Shown here one piece after another: positions 57,386 to 64,000 of a stretch of DNA of 64,000 nt. A program made the translations under genes and the position numbers. The notes beneath the pieces are model-generated. The model was not told the origin of the DNA. It made no database searches and saw only the letters and a list, made by a program, of their open reading frames with translations. The stretch is taken from positions 1,116,001-1,180,000 of the forward strand of contig NZ_JAUHMF010000001.1 in assembly GCF_032334255.1 (NCBI RefSeq), written 5' to 3'. The first letter of the stretch is position 1. Each line of letters opens with the position of its first letter. This DNA is from Thermanaerothrix solaris. GTDB taxonomy: Bacteria > Chloroflexota > Anaerolineae > Anaerolineales > Anaerolineaceae.

Positions 57386-58715
57386 GGTTCACCCCCTGAA
57401 TCATGGCAGCCATTTGGTTGAGCGTGGATTCAAATGGCGTAAATTCTTCCACGTCTTGTTGTAAGAACCGTTCCAATGCCGGCATGACTGCAATGGCAGC
57501 GTCAATCTCCGGATCAGAACCGGCCACGTATGCCCCGATGTTAATCAAATCCCGTGCTTTCTCATAAACCGCAAGGTGCTTGCGCAGTTGAGCCGCAAAA
57601 GAACGGTGATCAGGGGTGGTGATCGAAGGCATCAAACGACTGATCGAGTTCAAGACATCAATCGCCGGATAATGATTGCGGGCGGCTAACACACGACTGA
57701 GGATAATATGACCATCCAGAATACCGCGTACTGCGTCGCAGATCGGTTCGTTGAAGTCATCCCCCTCCACCAAAACAGTAAAGAAACCGGTAATTGTTCC
57801 CCGCTCACCACAGCCAGCCCGTTCCAACAGCCGTGGCAAAAGCGCGAAGACCGAAGGAGTATATCCCTTACTGGCCGGTGGTTCACCAATCGCCAAACCT
57901 ACCTCGCGCTGGGCCATAGCGAAGCGTGTGACCGAATCCATGAGGAAAATGACGTCCAAACCAAGATCGCGAAAATACTCTGCAATCGTCATGGCCACAA
58001 ATGCCGCCTTGAGGCGCACCAGCGCGGGCTGATCCGAGGTTGAAACGACCACCACAGCACGCTGTAAACCTTCCGACCCCAAATCACGATCCAGAAACTC
58101 GCGCACTTCGCGCCCACGTTCACCCACCAACGCAATCACACTAACATCCGCCCGAGCGCGGCGCGCCAGTGTACCCAACAAGGTGCTCTTTCCCACTCCA
58201 CTACCGGCAAAAATGCCCATACGTTGTCCTTTTCCCATGGTAAGCAGGCCATCAATGGCACGCACCCCAGTCACCAGAGGTTCGGTGATGGGCTTACGCT
58301 GCATTGGATTAGGTGCCAGGCGATTGGTTGCCACAGTCTCTGAGAGGGTTAATGCCGGGCCGCCATCCATCGGACGCCCTAATCCATCCAGGACACGCCC
58401 TAAAAGCGCCATTCCAACCGGCACGCGGAAGGATTTGGAAATCGGATAGACCTCACTCCCCGGCTGAATCCCATCCATGGCGCCCAGTGGCATGAGCAGA
58501 ATGCGCTCATCCCGAAACCCAACCACTTCCGCCAGCACCGGCTCAGCTCCTTGTGCTCGCATCTCGCAGATTTCACCAATCTGGCAATCAATGCCCACGG
58601 CCTCAATCGTCAGTCCCACGACTTGAACGATACGCCCCGAAACCTGAAAGGGATTGGCGCGCTGCAACGCCGACAAATAACGTTCAGGATTGAGGGCCTT
58701 CAACGTGGAATTCAT
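57375..58715 (-). CDS. fliI: Flagellum-specific ATPase FliI
   Basis: 446 residues. Walker A is GSGVGKST at 171-178, Walker B LDVIFLMDSVTRFAMAQREVG, then EPPASKGYTPSVFALLPRLLERAG and GDDFNEPICDAVRGILDGHIILSR, a near-consensus FliI/SctN. It powers loading of export substrates. ATGA overlap with fliH indicates coupled production of the FliH2FliI complex. All catalytic parts are intact. Confidence 0.97.
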   Translation of the reverse strand: MNSTLKALNPERYLSALQRANPFQVSGRIVQVVGLTIEAVGIDCQIGEICEMRAQGAEPVLAEVVGFRDERILLMPLGAMDGIQPGSEVYPISKSFRVPVGMALLGRVLDGLGRPMDGGPALTLSETVATNRLAPNPMQRKPITEPLVTGVRAIDGLLTMGKGQRMGIFAGSGVGKSTLLGTLARRARADVSVIALVGERGREVREFLDRDLGSEGLQRAVVVVSTSDQPALVRLKAAFVAMTIAEYFRDLGLDVIFLMDSVTRFAMAQREVGLAIGEPPASKGYTPSVFALLPRLLERAGCGERGTITGFFTVLVEGDDFNEPICDAVRGILDGHIILSRVLAARNHYPAIDVLNSISRLMPSITTPDHRSFAAQLRKHLAVYEKARDLINIGAYVAGSDPEIDAAIAVMPALERFLQQDVEEFTPFESTLNQMAAMIQGVNHAA

Positions 58716-59614
58716 GCCCCCGTCCCCTCCGGCTGAGTTTCCTGGATCAGACTGGTCAACAAACGTTCCAGTCGCACCTCGATGCGCCCGTCTACTGCGC
58801 CATATTGCCCTTCAACAAAACATCCTCCTCGTCGAATGGACTCGCTGGGAATCAGTTTAATCCGTTGATCGCGCAGGGCTGCTTGCGCCTCTTTCCAATA
58901 GGGATCCAACAAGCGCGCATCTTCGGGATTAACATAAATGCGCAAATCCCCCAAGGCACGCGCGTGTTCGAGCACGCGGGTATACGTCTGCTGTAAGGTT
59001 TCAGCATCCAATGCGAACCCTTCGCTGAAAAGCGCGCGGGCAATTGCCGCCACCATCTCCAACACCAGGGGTTCACTCTGGGCCAGAAAGGTCTCATGCC
59101 AGGATCGCGTCTCTTGCACCATTGTGCTCACCGTACGAAGCAAGTCACGTAACTCAGCCTCGGCTTCTGCACGGCCTTGAGCATAAGCCTGTTGACGAAG
59201 TTGCTCGGCTTGGGCTTGGGCCTCCCGAAGCAGCGCTTCAGCCTGTGCCTGCGCTTCAGCCAATAACGCATTCGCTTCGGCTTGAGCAACCGTTAAATCA
59301 ACTTGAGAGGAAACCAACGTATCAGGATCCGATTGTTCGTTATTGACTGTGGACTCAAAATTGGTATCCTCGTCAGTCATCGCCATCAAGTCAACCGGCG
59401 TCCAGATCTGCACCTTAGTCTGAGCACGCCGACCGTTAGCGCGCGAAAAACCAGCCGACGACACATCCAACGCATGGGGTGAGAAGATGGTCAGAATCTG
59501 CTCTACCAATGCCTCGGGGGGCTCCAGGGATGCCTCAGTCGTTAAGGCTGGTGGTTGCCAGGGACGGGCTTCGCTACGAACTCTGGGTTGGTATGGATCA
59601 CTGAATAATTTCAT
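58712..59614 (-). CDS. fliH: Flagellar assembly protein FliH
   Basis: 300 residues. After a disordered N-terminus there is an Ala-rich helix with regular Ala/Glu/Gln spacing (about 108-155: AEANALLAEAQAQAEALLREAQ), as in V-ATPase-like stalks. The C-terminal FliI-binding domain follows (VLEMVAAIARALFSEGF, DLRIYVNPEDARLL, GGCFVEGQYGAVDGRIEVRLERLL). ATG 59614 lies inside the fliG 3' end (17-base overlap) with GGAG upstream. Confidence 0.92.
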   Translation of the reverse strand: MKLFSDPYQPRVRSEARPWQPPALTTEASLEPPEALVEQILTIFSPHALDVSSAGFSRANGRRAQTKVQIWTPVDLMAMTDEDTNFESTVNNEQSDPDTLVSSQVDLTVAQAEANALLAEAQAQAEALLREAQAQAEQLRQQAYAQGRAEAEAELRDLLRTVSTMVQETRSWHETFLAQSEPLVLEMVAAIARALFSEGFALDAETLQQTYTRVLEHARALGDLRIYVNPEDARLLDPYWKEAQAALRDQRIKLIPSESIRRGGCFVEGQYGAVDGRIEVRLERLLTSLIQETQPEGTGA

Positions 59615-60620
59615 ACTCCGCTCCGCCACCTGCAATGACAATCTCTCCGGCCTCTTCTAGCGCCCGCACCGCTTCGACAATGCGCCGCTGAGCCGCATAC
59701 ACATTTTTGGCCAGTTGAGGGCCTAAAATTTCGATCTCTTCTTTCAGGTTCTCGCGCGCCCGCTCCGAAAGATTGCGGAAGACCGCTTCTTTGAGCCGTT
59801 CCGGAGCCGCCTTGAGCGCCAGCGCCAGATCCGACTTATTCACATCACGCAGAACGCGCTGCATCGTGCGGTCATCCAGTTTGATCAGGTCATCAAAGGT
59901 GAACATATTGGCGCGGATCTCTTCCACTAACTTCGGGTTAGTGGCTTCCAGGGCTTCCAAGATGGTCTTCTGTACCCCTCGATCCACCTGGTTCAACATT
60001 TTGACCAGGAAGGAGACTCCACCGGTAGCACGAAAATCCGCTTCACTCAGCACACCCGAGAGCTTGTTCTTTAAGTCGCGTTCAACAACCTGTACCACTT
60101 GAGGCGAAACACGATCCATCGTCGCCAAACGCAAAGTCACCTCAATTTGCAAATCCTTAGGGAAGTTCGTTAGAATATCTGCCGCCACTTTGGCTTCCAG
60201 GTAGGAGAGCACCAAAGCAATCGTCTGAGGCAGTTCATCCTGAAGCAGGTTAGCCACCTGCGCCGGGTCGGCATTTTTTAACATCTCAAACGAAGAAAGT
60301 TGCTGATGCGCTGAGATGCGTTCCAGAATCTCTGCACCCCGCCGTGGCCCTACCGCCCGCGAGAGCAGTTGACGGCTGTAATCAATCCCGTTTGCCACCA
60401 CACCTACCCCCTCGCTGGTCAACTCATGGGCTTCTTCCAATACCACATGACGGACTTCAGGGGGCACAACCGTGGTACGGCTCAATGCCAGCAAAACGCG
60501 CTCAATTTCGCTCTCACTCAAATACTGCAAGACCTTGGACGAAACATCCACGCCCAAACACATCAAGAGCACCGATGCTTTTTCCAGTCCGCTGATCTTG
60601 GAGGCGAAATCATCCGACAT
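59598..60620 (-). CDS. fliG: Flagellar motor switch protein FliG
   Basis: 340 residues. N-domain GLEKASVLLMCLGVDVSSKVLQYLSESEIERVLLAL binds FliF. The middle domain has LLQDELPQTIALVLSYLEAKVAADILTNFP. The C-domain has the charged torque helix (FTFDDLIKLDDRTMQRVLRDVNKSDLALALKAAPERLKEAVFRNLSERA), which meets MotA. The typical charged residues are all visible. Two bases separate it from fliF. Confidence 0.97.
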   Translation of the reverse strand: MSDDFASKISGLEKASVLLMCLGVDVSSKVLQYLSESEIERVLLALSRTTVVPPEVRHVVLEEAHELTSEGVGVVANGIDYSRQLLSRAVGPRRGAEILERISAHQQLSSFEMLKNADPAQVANLLQDELPQTIALVLSYLEAKVAADILTNFPKDLQIEVTLRLATMDRVSPQVVQVVERDLKNKLSGVLSEADFRATGGVSFLVKMLNQVDRGVQKTILEALEATNPKLVEEIRANMFTFDDLIKLDDRTMQRVLRDVNKSDLALALKAAPERLKEAVFRNLSERARENLKEEIEILGPQLAKNVYAAQRRIVEAVRALEEAGEIVIAGGGAEYEIIQ

Positions 60621-60622
60621 GG

Positions 60623-62290
60623 CTACTTTCCACTCTCATTGAGCCAGATTTGGATTACTTCAGCCACCGTAGCCGGTGATTCTTCGGCCAAGCGTGCCAG
60701 AGCCTTTTGCAGTTGTTCATCCTCTTGTGAGGTGCGTGGCTTTGAACGTCCTGCCCCGCCTTCCGATTGGCTACCAGCCTGAAGAGCGGCCTGCTGACTC
60801 TGTTCCAGCATACCCATCACGCTGGCTAAGTTTTCGCTCAAGGTGGGCCGCGCATTAGGCACCGCGGCAGCGTTCCCTGCCGGCAAAGCCGCTTCAGAGA
60901 CCGGCTTCATGATCGTGATCCACGCCTCACTCGAGGCCATGCGCAAATTCTTGAAAACCCGTTGCAGGTAGAACGCTAATCCAATCACCACCAAGACCGC
61001 CAGCGCAATCTCCCCAATCCGGAAATAGAGATCCATTTGCTGACTTTGCTGCATCTCCTTGGCCTGTTCTTCATAATAGGTACGGTCGAATGCCATGGAT
61101 TCAACAGCCAGCATATCCCCGCGCGCTTCATCTATGCCGGCGGCGGCTGCTATGGCATTGCGCAACACATTAAGTTGCTCAGGAGAATCCAAGCCATCAA
61201 CCAATACCGAAAGTGATATTCGTTTAATTTGCCCCGGAGCCTGGATTTCATGCGTCTGTACCTGAGTAATCTCATAATTGATAGTCTCTTCGGTGCGTTG
61301 ATAGGTCACCGGCTGGCTTCCACCCTGGGCTACTGGTACCGGTGTAGGTAGATTGCTGGCCGCACCCGGCACGCCTCCCATGGCTTCGGCGCCACCGCTA
61401 TAACTTTCGGTAATTTTCTGAGAGGATCGAATGGCCGCTGGGGTAGGATTGAAGGTTTGGGAAGTCAGCTCGCGTTGCGTCCAATCCATGACCACTTGGG
61501 CCTGGACCACCGAGCGATTTGGCCCCAGTACAGAATTCAACAGATTTTGTACATTGCGCTGTATCTCCGCCGCCGCAGCCTGCTCCGCATTGCGGAAGGT
61601 ATCTACCTGTACTGCCGCCGTGGTCTCATCTTCACTCCCCGAGGCCAGCAAATTACCTTCAGAGTCCACAATAACCACGTTTTCCGGTGTCAGCCCTTCC
61701 ACACTGCTTGCCACCAGATGGGTTATAGCACGCACCTGGGCTTTATCCAGGTATTTTCCTGGCTTTTCTTTGATCACCACCGATGCCGTTGGTGGAACCT
61801 GATCCCGCGCTAACAAGGATTTCTCAGGCAGCACCAGGTGAACGCGCACCATTTCAACCGCGTCTAAATTGCTGATGGTGCGCTCTAATTCGCCCTCTAA
61901 AGCGCGCTGATAATTTACGCGTTGGGTAAACTCAGTCATCCCCAGAGTATTGGTATTAAACAGTTCAAATCCCACCTGGCTGGTTTTCGGCAAGCCCTCC
62001 CGCGCCATCTTCAGCCGTACTTCATACACCTTATCACTGGGCACTAAAATGGTGCCGGTATCTTTGAGTTGATACGGGATTTTGGCCTCTTCCAGTTTCT
62101 GAACAATCTCCCCGGCATCGCTTTCGCTCAGCCCACGGTAAGCCACTGCATAAGTCGGCGTGCTCGCCCAAACCACAAAGACCACGGCGACCCCAATCAA
62201 AGCCAAAGTGATCACAACCAGGGAGATGCGACGTGACCGTGATTGTTGTTGCCAAAATTCGCTAAGTTGTTGTTGCAGGTTCGCTAGCAT
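60623..62290 (-). CDS. fliF: Flagellar MS-ring protein FliF
   Basis: 555 residues. Membrane helices lie at about 23-45 and 425-448, with the YscJ-type ring-building domains between (YAVAYRGLSESDAGEIVQKLEEAKIPYQL, LEGELERTISNLDAVEMVRVHLVLPEKSLLA). The Gly/Pro-rich beta-collar loop is near 290-320, and the cytoplasmic tail ends RLAEESPATVAEVIQIWLNES, the FliG-binding peptide. It is the base on which the rest is built. Start follows AGGGCGAACATT. Confidence 0.96.
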   Translation of the reverse strand: MLANLQQQLSEFWQQQSRSRRISLVVITLALIGVAVVFVVWASTPTYAVAYRGLSESDAGEIVQKLEEAKIPYQLKDTGTILVPSDKVYEVRLKMAREGLPKTSQVGFELFNTNTLGMTEFTQRVNYQRALEGELERTISNLDAVEMVRVHLVLPEKSLLARDQVPPTASVVIKEKPGKYLDKAQVRAITHLVASSVEGLTPENVVIVDSEGNLLASGSEDETTAAVQVDTFRNAEQAAAAEIQRNVQNLLNSVLGPNRSVVQAQVVMDWTQRELTSQTFNPTPAAIRSSQKITESYSGGAEAMGGVPGAASNLPTPVPVAQGGSQPVTYQRTEETINYEITQVQTHEIQAPGQIKRISLSVLVDGLDSPEQLNVLRNAIAAAAGIDEARGDMLAVESMAFDRTYYEEQAKEMQQSQQMDLYFRIGEIALAVLVVIGLAFYLQRVFKNLRMASSEAWITIMKPVSEAALPAGNAAAVPNARPTLSENLASVMGMLEQSQQAALQAGSQSEGGAGRSKPRTSQEDEQLQKALARLAEESPATVAEVIQIWLNESGK

Positions 62291-62315
62291 AATGTTCGCC
62301 CTAACAAATTTTTAT

Positions 62316-62621
62316 TTACACCGACATACGCATAACTTCACGGTAAGCCTCAACCAGGCGATCACGGATTGCCATAGCAATTCGAAAGTTGATATCTGTC
62401 TCTTCAACCGCCATCATGACCTGATGGATTTCCACGTCTTCCCCCGCTGCCAGTTGCTGAATCAAAGCATTGCTCTGATTTTCAGATTGACTTAAAGCAC
62501 CTAACACCTCAGTAAAAGTCTTACCAACGGCCTCTGCCCCTCCCTGACGCCCGACAGGGGAATTCGAAAGGGAAGGTTGATTGCCCAGGACACGATTAAT
62601 CGAGGACGGTGTCACTTCCAT
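62316..62621 (-). CDS. fliE: Flagellar hook-basal-body protein FliE
   Basis: 101 residues. The conserved C-terminal half (FTEVLGALSQSENQSNALIQQLAAGEDVEIHQVMMAVEETDINFRIAMAIRDRLVEAYREVMRM) is a clean FliE. It links the MS ring to the rod. The start follows GGGAGGTAATCAGCA. Order flgC-fliE-fliF is as usual. Confidence 0.95.
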   Translation of the reverse strand: MEVTPSSINRVLGNQPSLSNSPVGRQGGAEAVGKTFTEVLGALSQSENQSNALIQQLAAGEDVEIHQVMMAVEETDINFRIAMAIRDRLVEAYREVMRMSV

Positions 62622-62637
62622 TGCTGATTACCTCCCA

Positions 62638-63090
62638 TTACTTCCCGATATCCAGAGCGCGCAAGGCCATTTGTTTGGCTGTATCAATCACGGCCAGGTT
62701 TGCCTCATAAGAACGGCTGGCCGAAAGCATGTTGGTCATCTCAATTACCGGATTGACATTTGGGTATTCAACATAGCCCTGTTCATCCGCATCGGGATGA
62801 GTGGGGTCATAGACCCGTGTGCCAGGTGTGGGGTCCGTAACAATCTGAGTGACCTGTACTCCTTTAAGTTGTCCCTGGAAACGATTCAGGTTCTGGCGCG
62901 CTGCCAAGAAAGGGGGCAAAAACGGCGCTTGTCCTTCGGGCATAAAAACAACGTCTTTGCGCTTGTAGGCGCCCCCTTCGGGGGTACGCGTAGTTTCGGC
63001 ATTGGCAATGTTGTGGGCAATAACATCCAACCGCAATCGCTGGGCGGCCAGCCCCGAAGCACCAATTCGCAAGACGTTCCAAAATCCCAT
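62638..63090 (-). CDS. flgC: Flagellar proximal rod protein FlgC
   Basis: 150 residues. N-terminal IGASGLAAQRLRLDVIAHNIANAETTRTPEGGAYKRKDVVF and C-terminal GYVEYPNVNPVIEMTNMLSASRSYEANLAVIDTAKQMALRALDI are FlgC signatures. The insert with GTRVYDPTHPDADEQG is typical. ATG 63090 has GGAGGG at 8 bases; the TTG at 63096 lies inside. It starts the fliE-J unit; flgB is missing from its usual place before it. Confidence 0.95.
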   Translation of the reverse strand: MGFWNVLRIGASGLAAQRLRLDVIAHNIANAETTRTPEGGAYKRKDVVFMPEGQAPFLPPFLAARQNLNRFQGQLKGVQVTQIVTDPTPGTRVYDPTHPDADEQGYVEYPNVNPVIEMTNMLSASRSYEANLAVIDTAKQMALRALDIGK

Positions 63091-63210
63091 ATCCAAGTCC
63101 CTCCGGCTGAGAATACGCGTGTACGTTTCATTTGCATCTTACTCGTCTCTATTTGACACGGCTATAAAGCCCAAATGAAGGAGGGATAAAAATCGCGTGA
63201 ATTAACCCCA

Positions 63211-63238
63211 ACCGGCGAGAGATTAATCCCTCGCCGGT
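63211..63238 (-). terminator. Hairpin between fliS and flgC
   Basis: A 12-base-pair stem (arms ACCGGCGAGNGA / TCNCTCGCCGGT on the minus strand, one G-T pair) with loop TTAA, 43 bases beyond the fliS stop. It is followed by TGGGGTTAATTC, a weak T-run, so termination may be partial. The flgC promoter must lie within the remaining ~120 bases, where I see no strong site. Confidence 0.55.
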
Positions 63239-63280
63239 GCGCCAGAGGAACAGGATATTGGCTTGAATATGGGTTCGAGA

Positions 63281-63655
63281 CTAAGCGCTGGCGTACTGAG
63301 GCAACGTCGTGCGCACGGTAAAGACTTCACTTGCTGGTGTAGGCGTCACTTTCTTCTCGGCCTCAACCCAGGCTTCGCGCAGTTCAACCAGGACATTGAG
63401 CGCTGACTGAAAATCCCCGGCCCGCAAGCATTCCAGACACCACTGATAAAGACGGAATAGTCCCACCGCAACTTCAGCATAGTCGAAATTCAACGCATCT
63501 CGTAAAAGGGTAATCGCCCGTGTTGCTCGTTCAAAATCCTGCTGGTGGCAGGCACGAATCGCCACATCATACGCCATGACTACTAGGCGAATCGGGCTTG
63601 CACTCATCACGTCTTGCGTACGATATTCCTGGGAGAAATAATGGCTCTGGTACAC
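63281..63655 (-). CDS. fliS: Flagellin export chaperone FliS
   Basis: 124 residues. FliS binds flagellin before export. The signature YRTQDVMSASPIRLVVMAYDVAIRAC near residues 11-36 is typical, followed by helices FERATRAITLLRDALNFDYAEVAVGLFRLYQWCLECL. I start at GTG 63655, which has AAGGAGG at 5 bases; the TTG at 63682 precedes that site. Flagellin is not in the window. The promoter upstream is sigma-28-like, as expected. Confidence 0.92.
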   Translation of the reverse strand: MYQSHYFSQEYRTQDVMSASPIRLVVMAYDVAIRACHQQDFERATRAITLLRDALNFDYAEVAVGLFRLYQWCLECLRAGDFQSALNVLVELREAWVEAEKKVTPTPASEVFTVRTTLPQYASA

Positions 63656-63705
63656 AGTGTCCTCCTTCGGATCACGTTCCAATCTACGTTCAAGGTTCTG
63701 TTTTT

Positions 63706-63733
63706 ATCTTCGGATAAAGCCGATAAAACTTTA
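63706..63733 (-). promoter_or_regulatory. Candidate sigma-28 (FliA) promoter of fliS
   Basis: Minus-strand TAAAGTTT (63733-63726) is a perfect -35. An 11-base spacer leads to TCCGAAGA (the segment 63714-63707), five of eight matches to GCCGATAA; spacing and TCCG agree with the flgM promoter. The leader to GTG 63655 is about 45 bases. Confidence 0.5.
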
Positions 63734-63871
63734 GCCTTGAGGGGTAAAAAACCCATAAAACCACCTTTTGTCCTTGTTACGGTCATGACCTTTGCGGGAT
63801 CTTTACTTAAAAAACAAAATGCCACCCTGTGGTGGATACCCAGGTTGAATGTACGCCTTATCAGAAAACGG

Positions 63872-64000
63872 CTATACGAAGAGATCTATAATCTCTCCCG
63901 CCCGTAACCGCGCCATTTCTTCCGGTGGGATGGTACGAATGACATGGCGGTGGGTTTTATCCAGTACGAACACCGTCACCTCGTGGGTTTGGGGATCAAC
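63872..64000 (-). CDS. flaG: FlaG-family protein, 5' part cut by window edge
   Basis: Only the last 42 codons are visible; the gene enters from the right edge and stops with TAG at 63874-63872. The sequence has VDPQTHEVTVFVLD, then the FlaG-type IRTIPPEEMARLRAGEIIDLFV; FlaG proteins usually end with IPPEEM and a short hydrophobic tail. FlaG influences filament length, and its gene commonly stands before fliD and fliS. The N-terminus and start cannot be seen. Confidence 0.75.
   Translation of the reverse strand, partial: VDPQTHEVTVFVLDKTHRHVIRTIPPEEMARLRAGEIIDLFV

Noticed and set aside
63719..63726. A perfect plus-strand GCCGATAA (sigma-28 -10 consensus)
   Set aside because: No TAAA lies at the right distance upstream and no plus-strand gene follows. 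The match is probably by-product of the minus-strand site and local repeat.

Overview
The window looks like chromosomal DNA of a monoderm, flagellated bacterium of roughly balanced GC. The flagellar set lacks P- and L-ring genes. It carries flbD, a TIGR02530 flagellar protein, a SwrB-like gene directly after the sigma-28 gene, and a CheC/CheD/CheX chemotaxis system. I lean towards Chloroflexota (Anaerolineae-like), but that is an inference from gene content and no 16S rRNA is present. Nearly all space is coding. Genes are packed into long operons with ATGA overlaps, and no gene-free stretch exceeds 300 bases.

1-7,670 (minus strand): a type III-B CRISPR-Cas (Cmr) operon in the order cmr1-cas10-cmr3-cmr4-cmr5-cmr6, followed by a CARF/DUF1887 nuclease cut by the left edge and preceded by a CARF-HTH regulator with its own promoter. 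Cas10 keeps the GGDD cyclase motif but has no HD nuclease domain, so the system probably relies on RNA cleavage by Cmr4 and cyclic-oligoadenylate signalling to two CARF proteins. No cas1, cas2, cas6 or repeat array is visible.

7,770-10,760: tRNA-Lys(UUU) with a clear promoter and terminator, two tandem alanine-dehydrogenase-like paralogues, and a small MmpS-like membrane-anchored protein.

10,705-20,810 (minus): a chemotaxis operon, transcribed as M23 peptidase, cheA, cheC, cheD, cheY, cheB, cheR, HDOD gene, two cheX, parA and cheW. CheA carries an MshEN-like module, and CheW has a long N-terminal tail next to an orphan ParA. No chemoreceptor is present.

20,850-26,190 (plus): two collinear TPR-glycosyltransferases, a third glycosyltransferase and an FGE-fold protein, a plausible flagellin or surface glycosylation locus. 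26,190-31,930 (minus): a REC-PAS-GAF hybrid protein with a degenerate kinase core, an OmpR-type regulator and an intact GAF-GAF-PAS histidine kinase.

32,187-50,865 (plus): flbD-motAB-fliLMNOPQ, an HDOD gene and a receiver, fliR-flhBAF, a small membrane protein, fliA, a SwrB-like gene and two rod genes. A strong sigma-28 promoter then precedes flgM-flgN-flgK-flgL-csrA. 50,893-64,000 (minus): flaG (cut by the right edge), fliS, flgC-fliEFGHIJ, a lytic transglycosylase, flgB, fliK, flgD, the TIGR02530 gene and flgE, then past a terminator hairpin a FliK-like gene and an FlhB C-domain gene. Flagellin, fliD, flhG and fliW are not in the window.

The flagellar genes cover export gate, ATPase complex, C-ring, MS-ring, rod, hook, hook-filament junction, stator and the FliA/FlgM checkpoint. 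Several candidate sigma-28 promoters (47,308, 63,706 and less surely 20,782 and 22,577) suggest that late flagellar, chemotaxis and glycosylation genes share FliA control.
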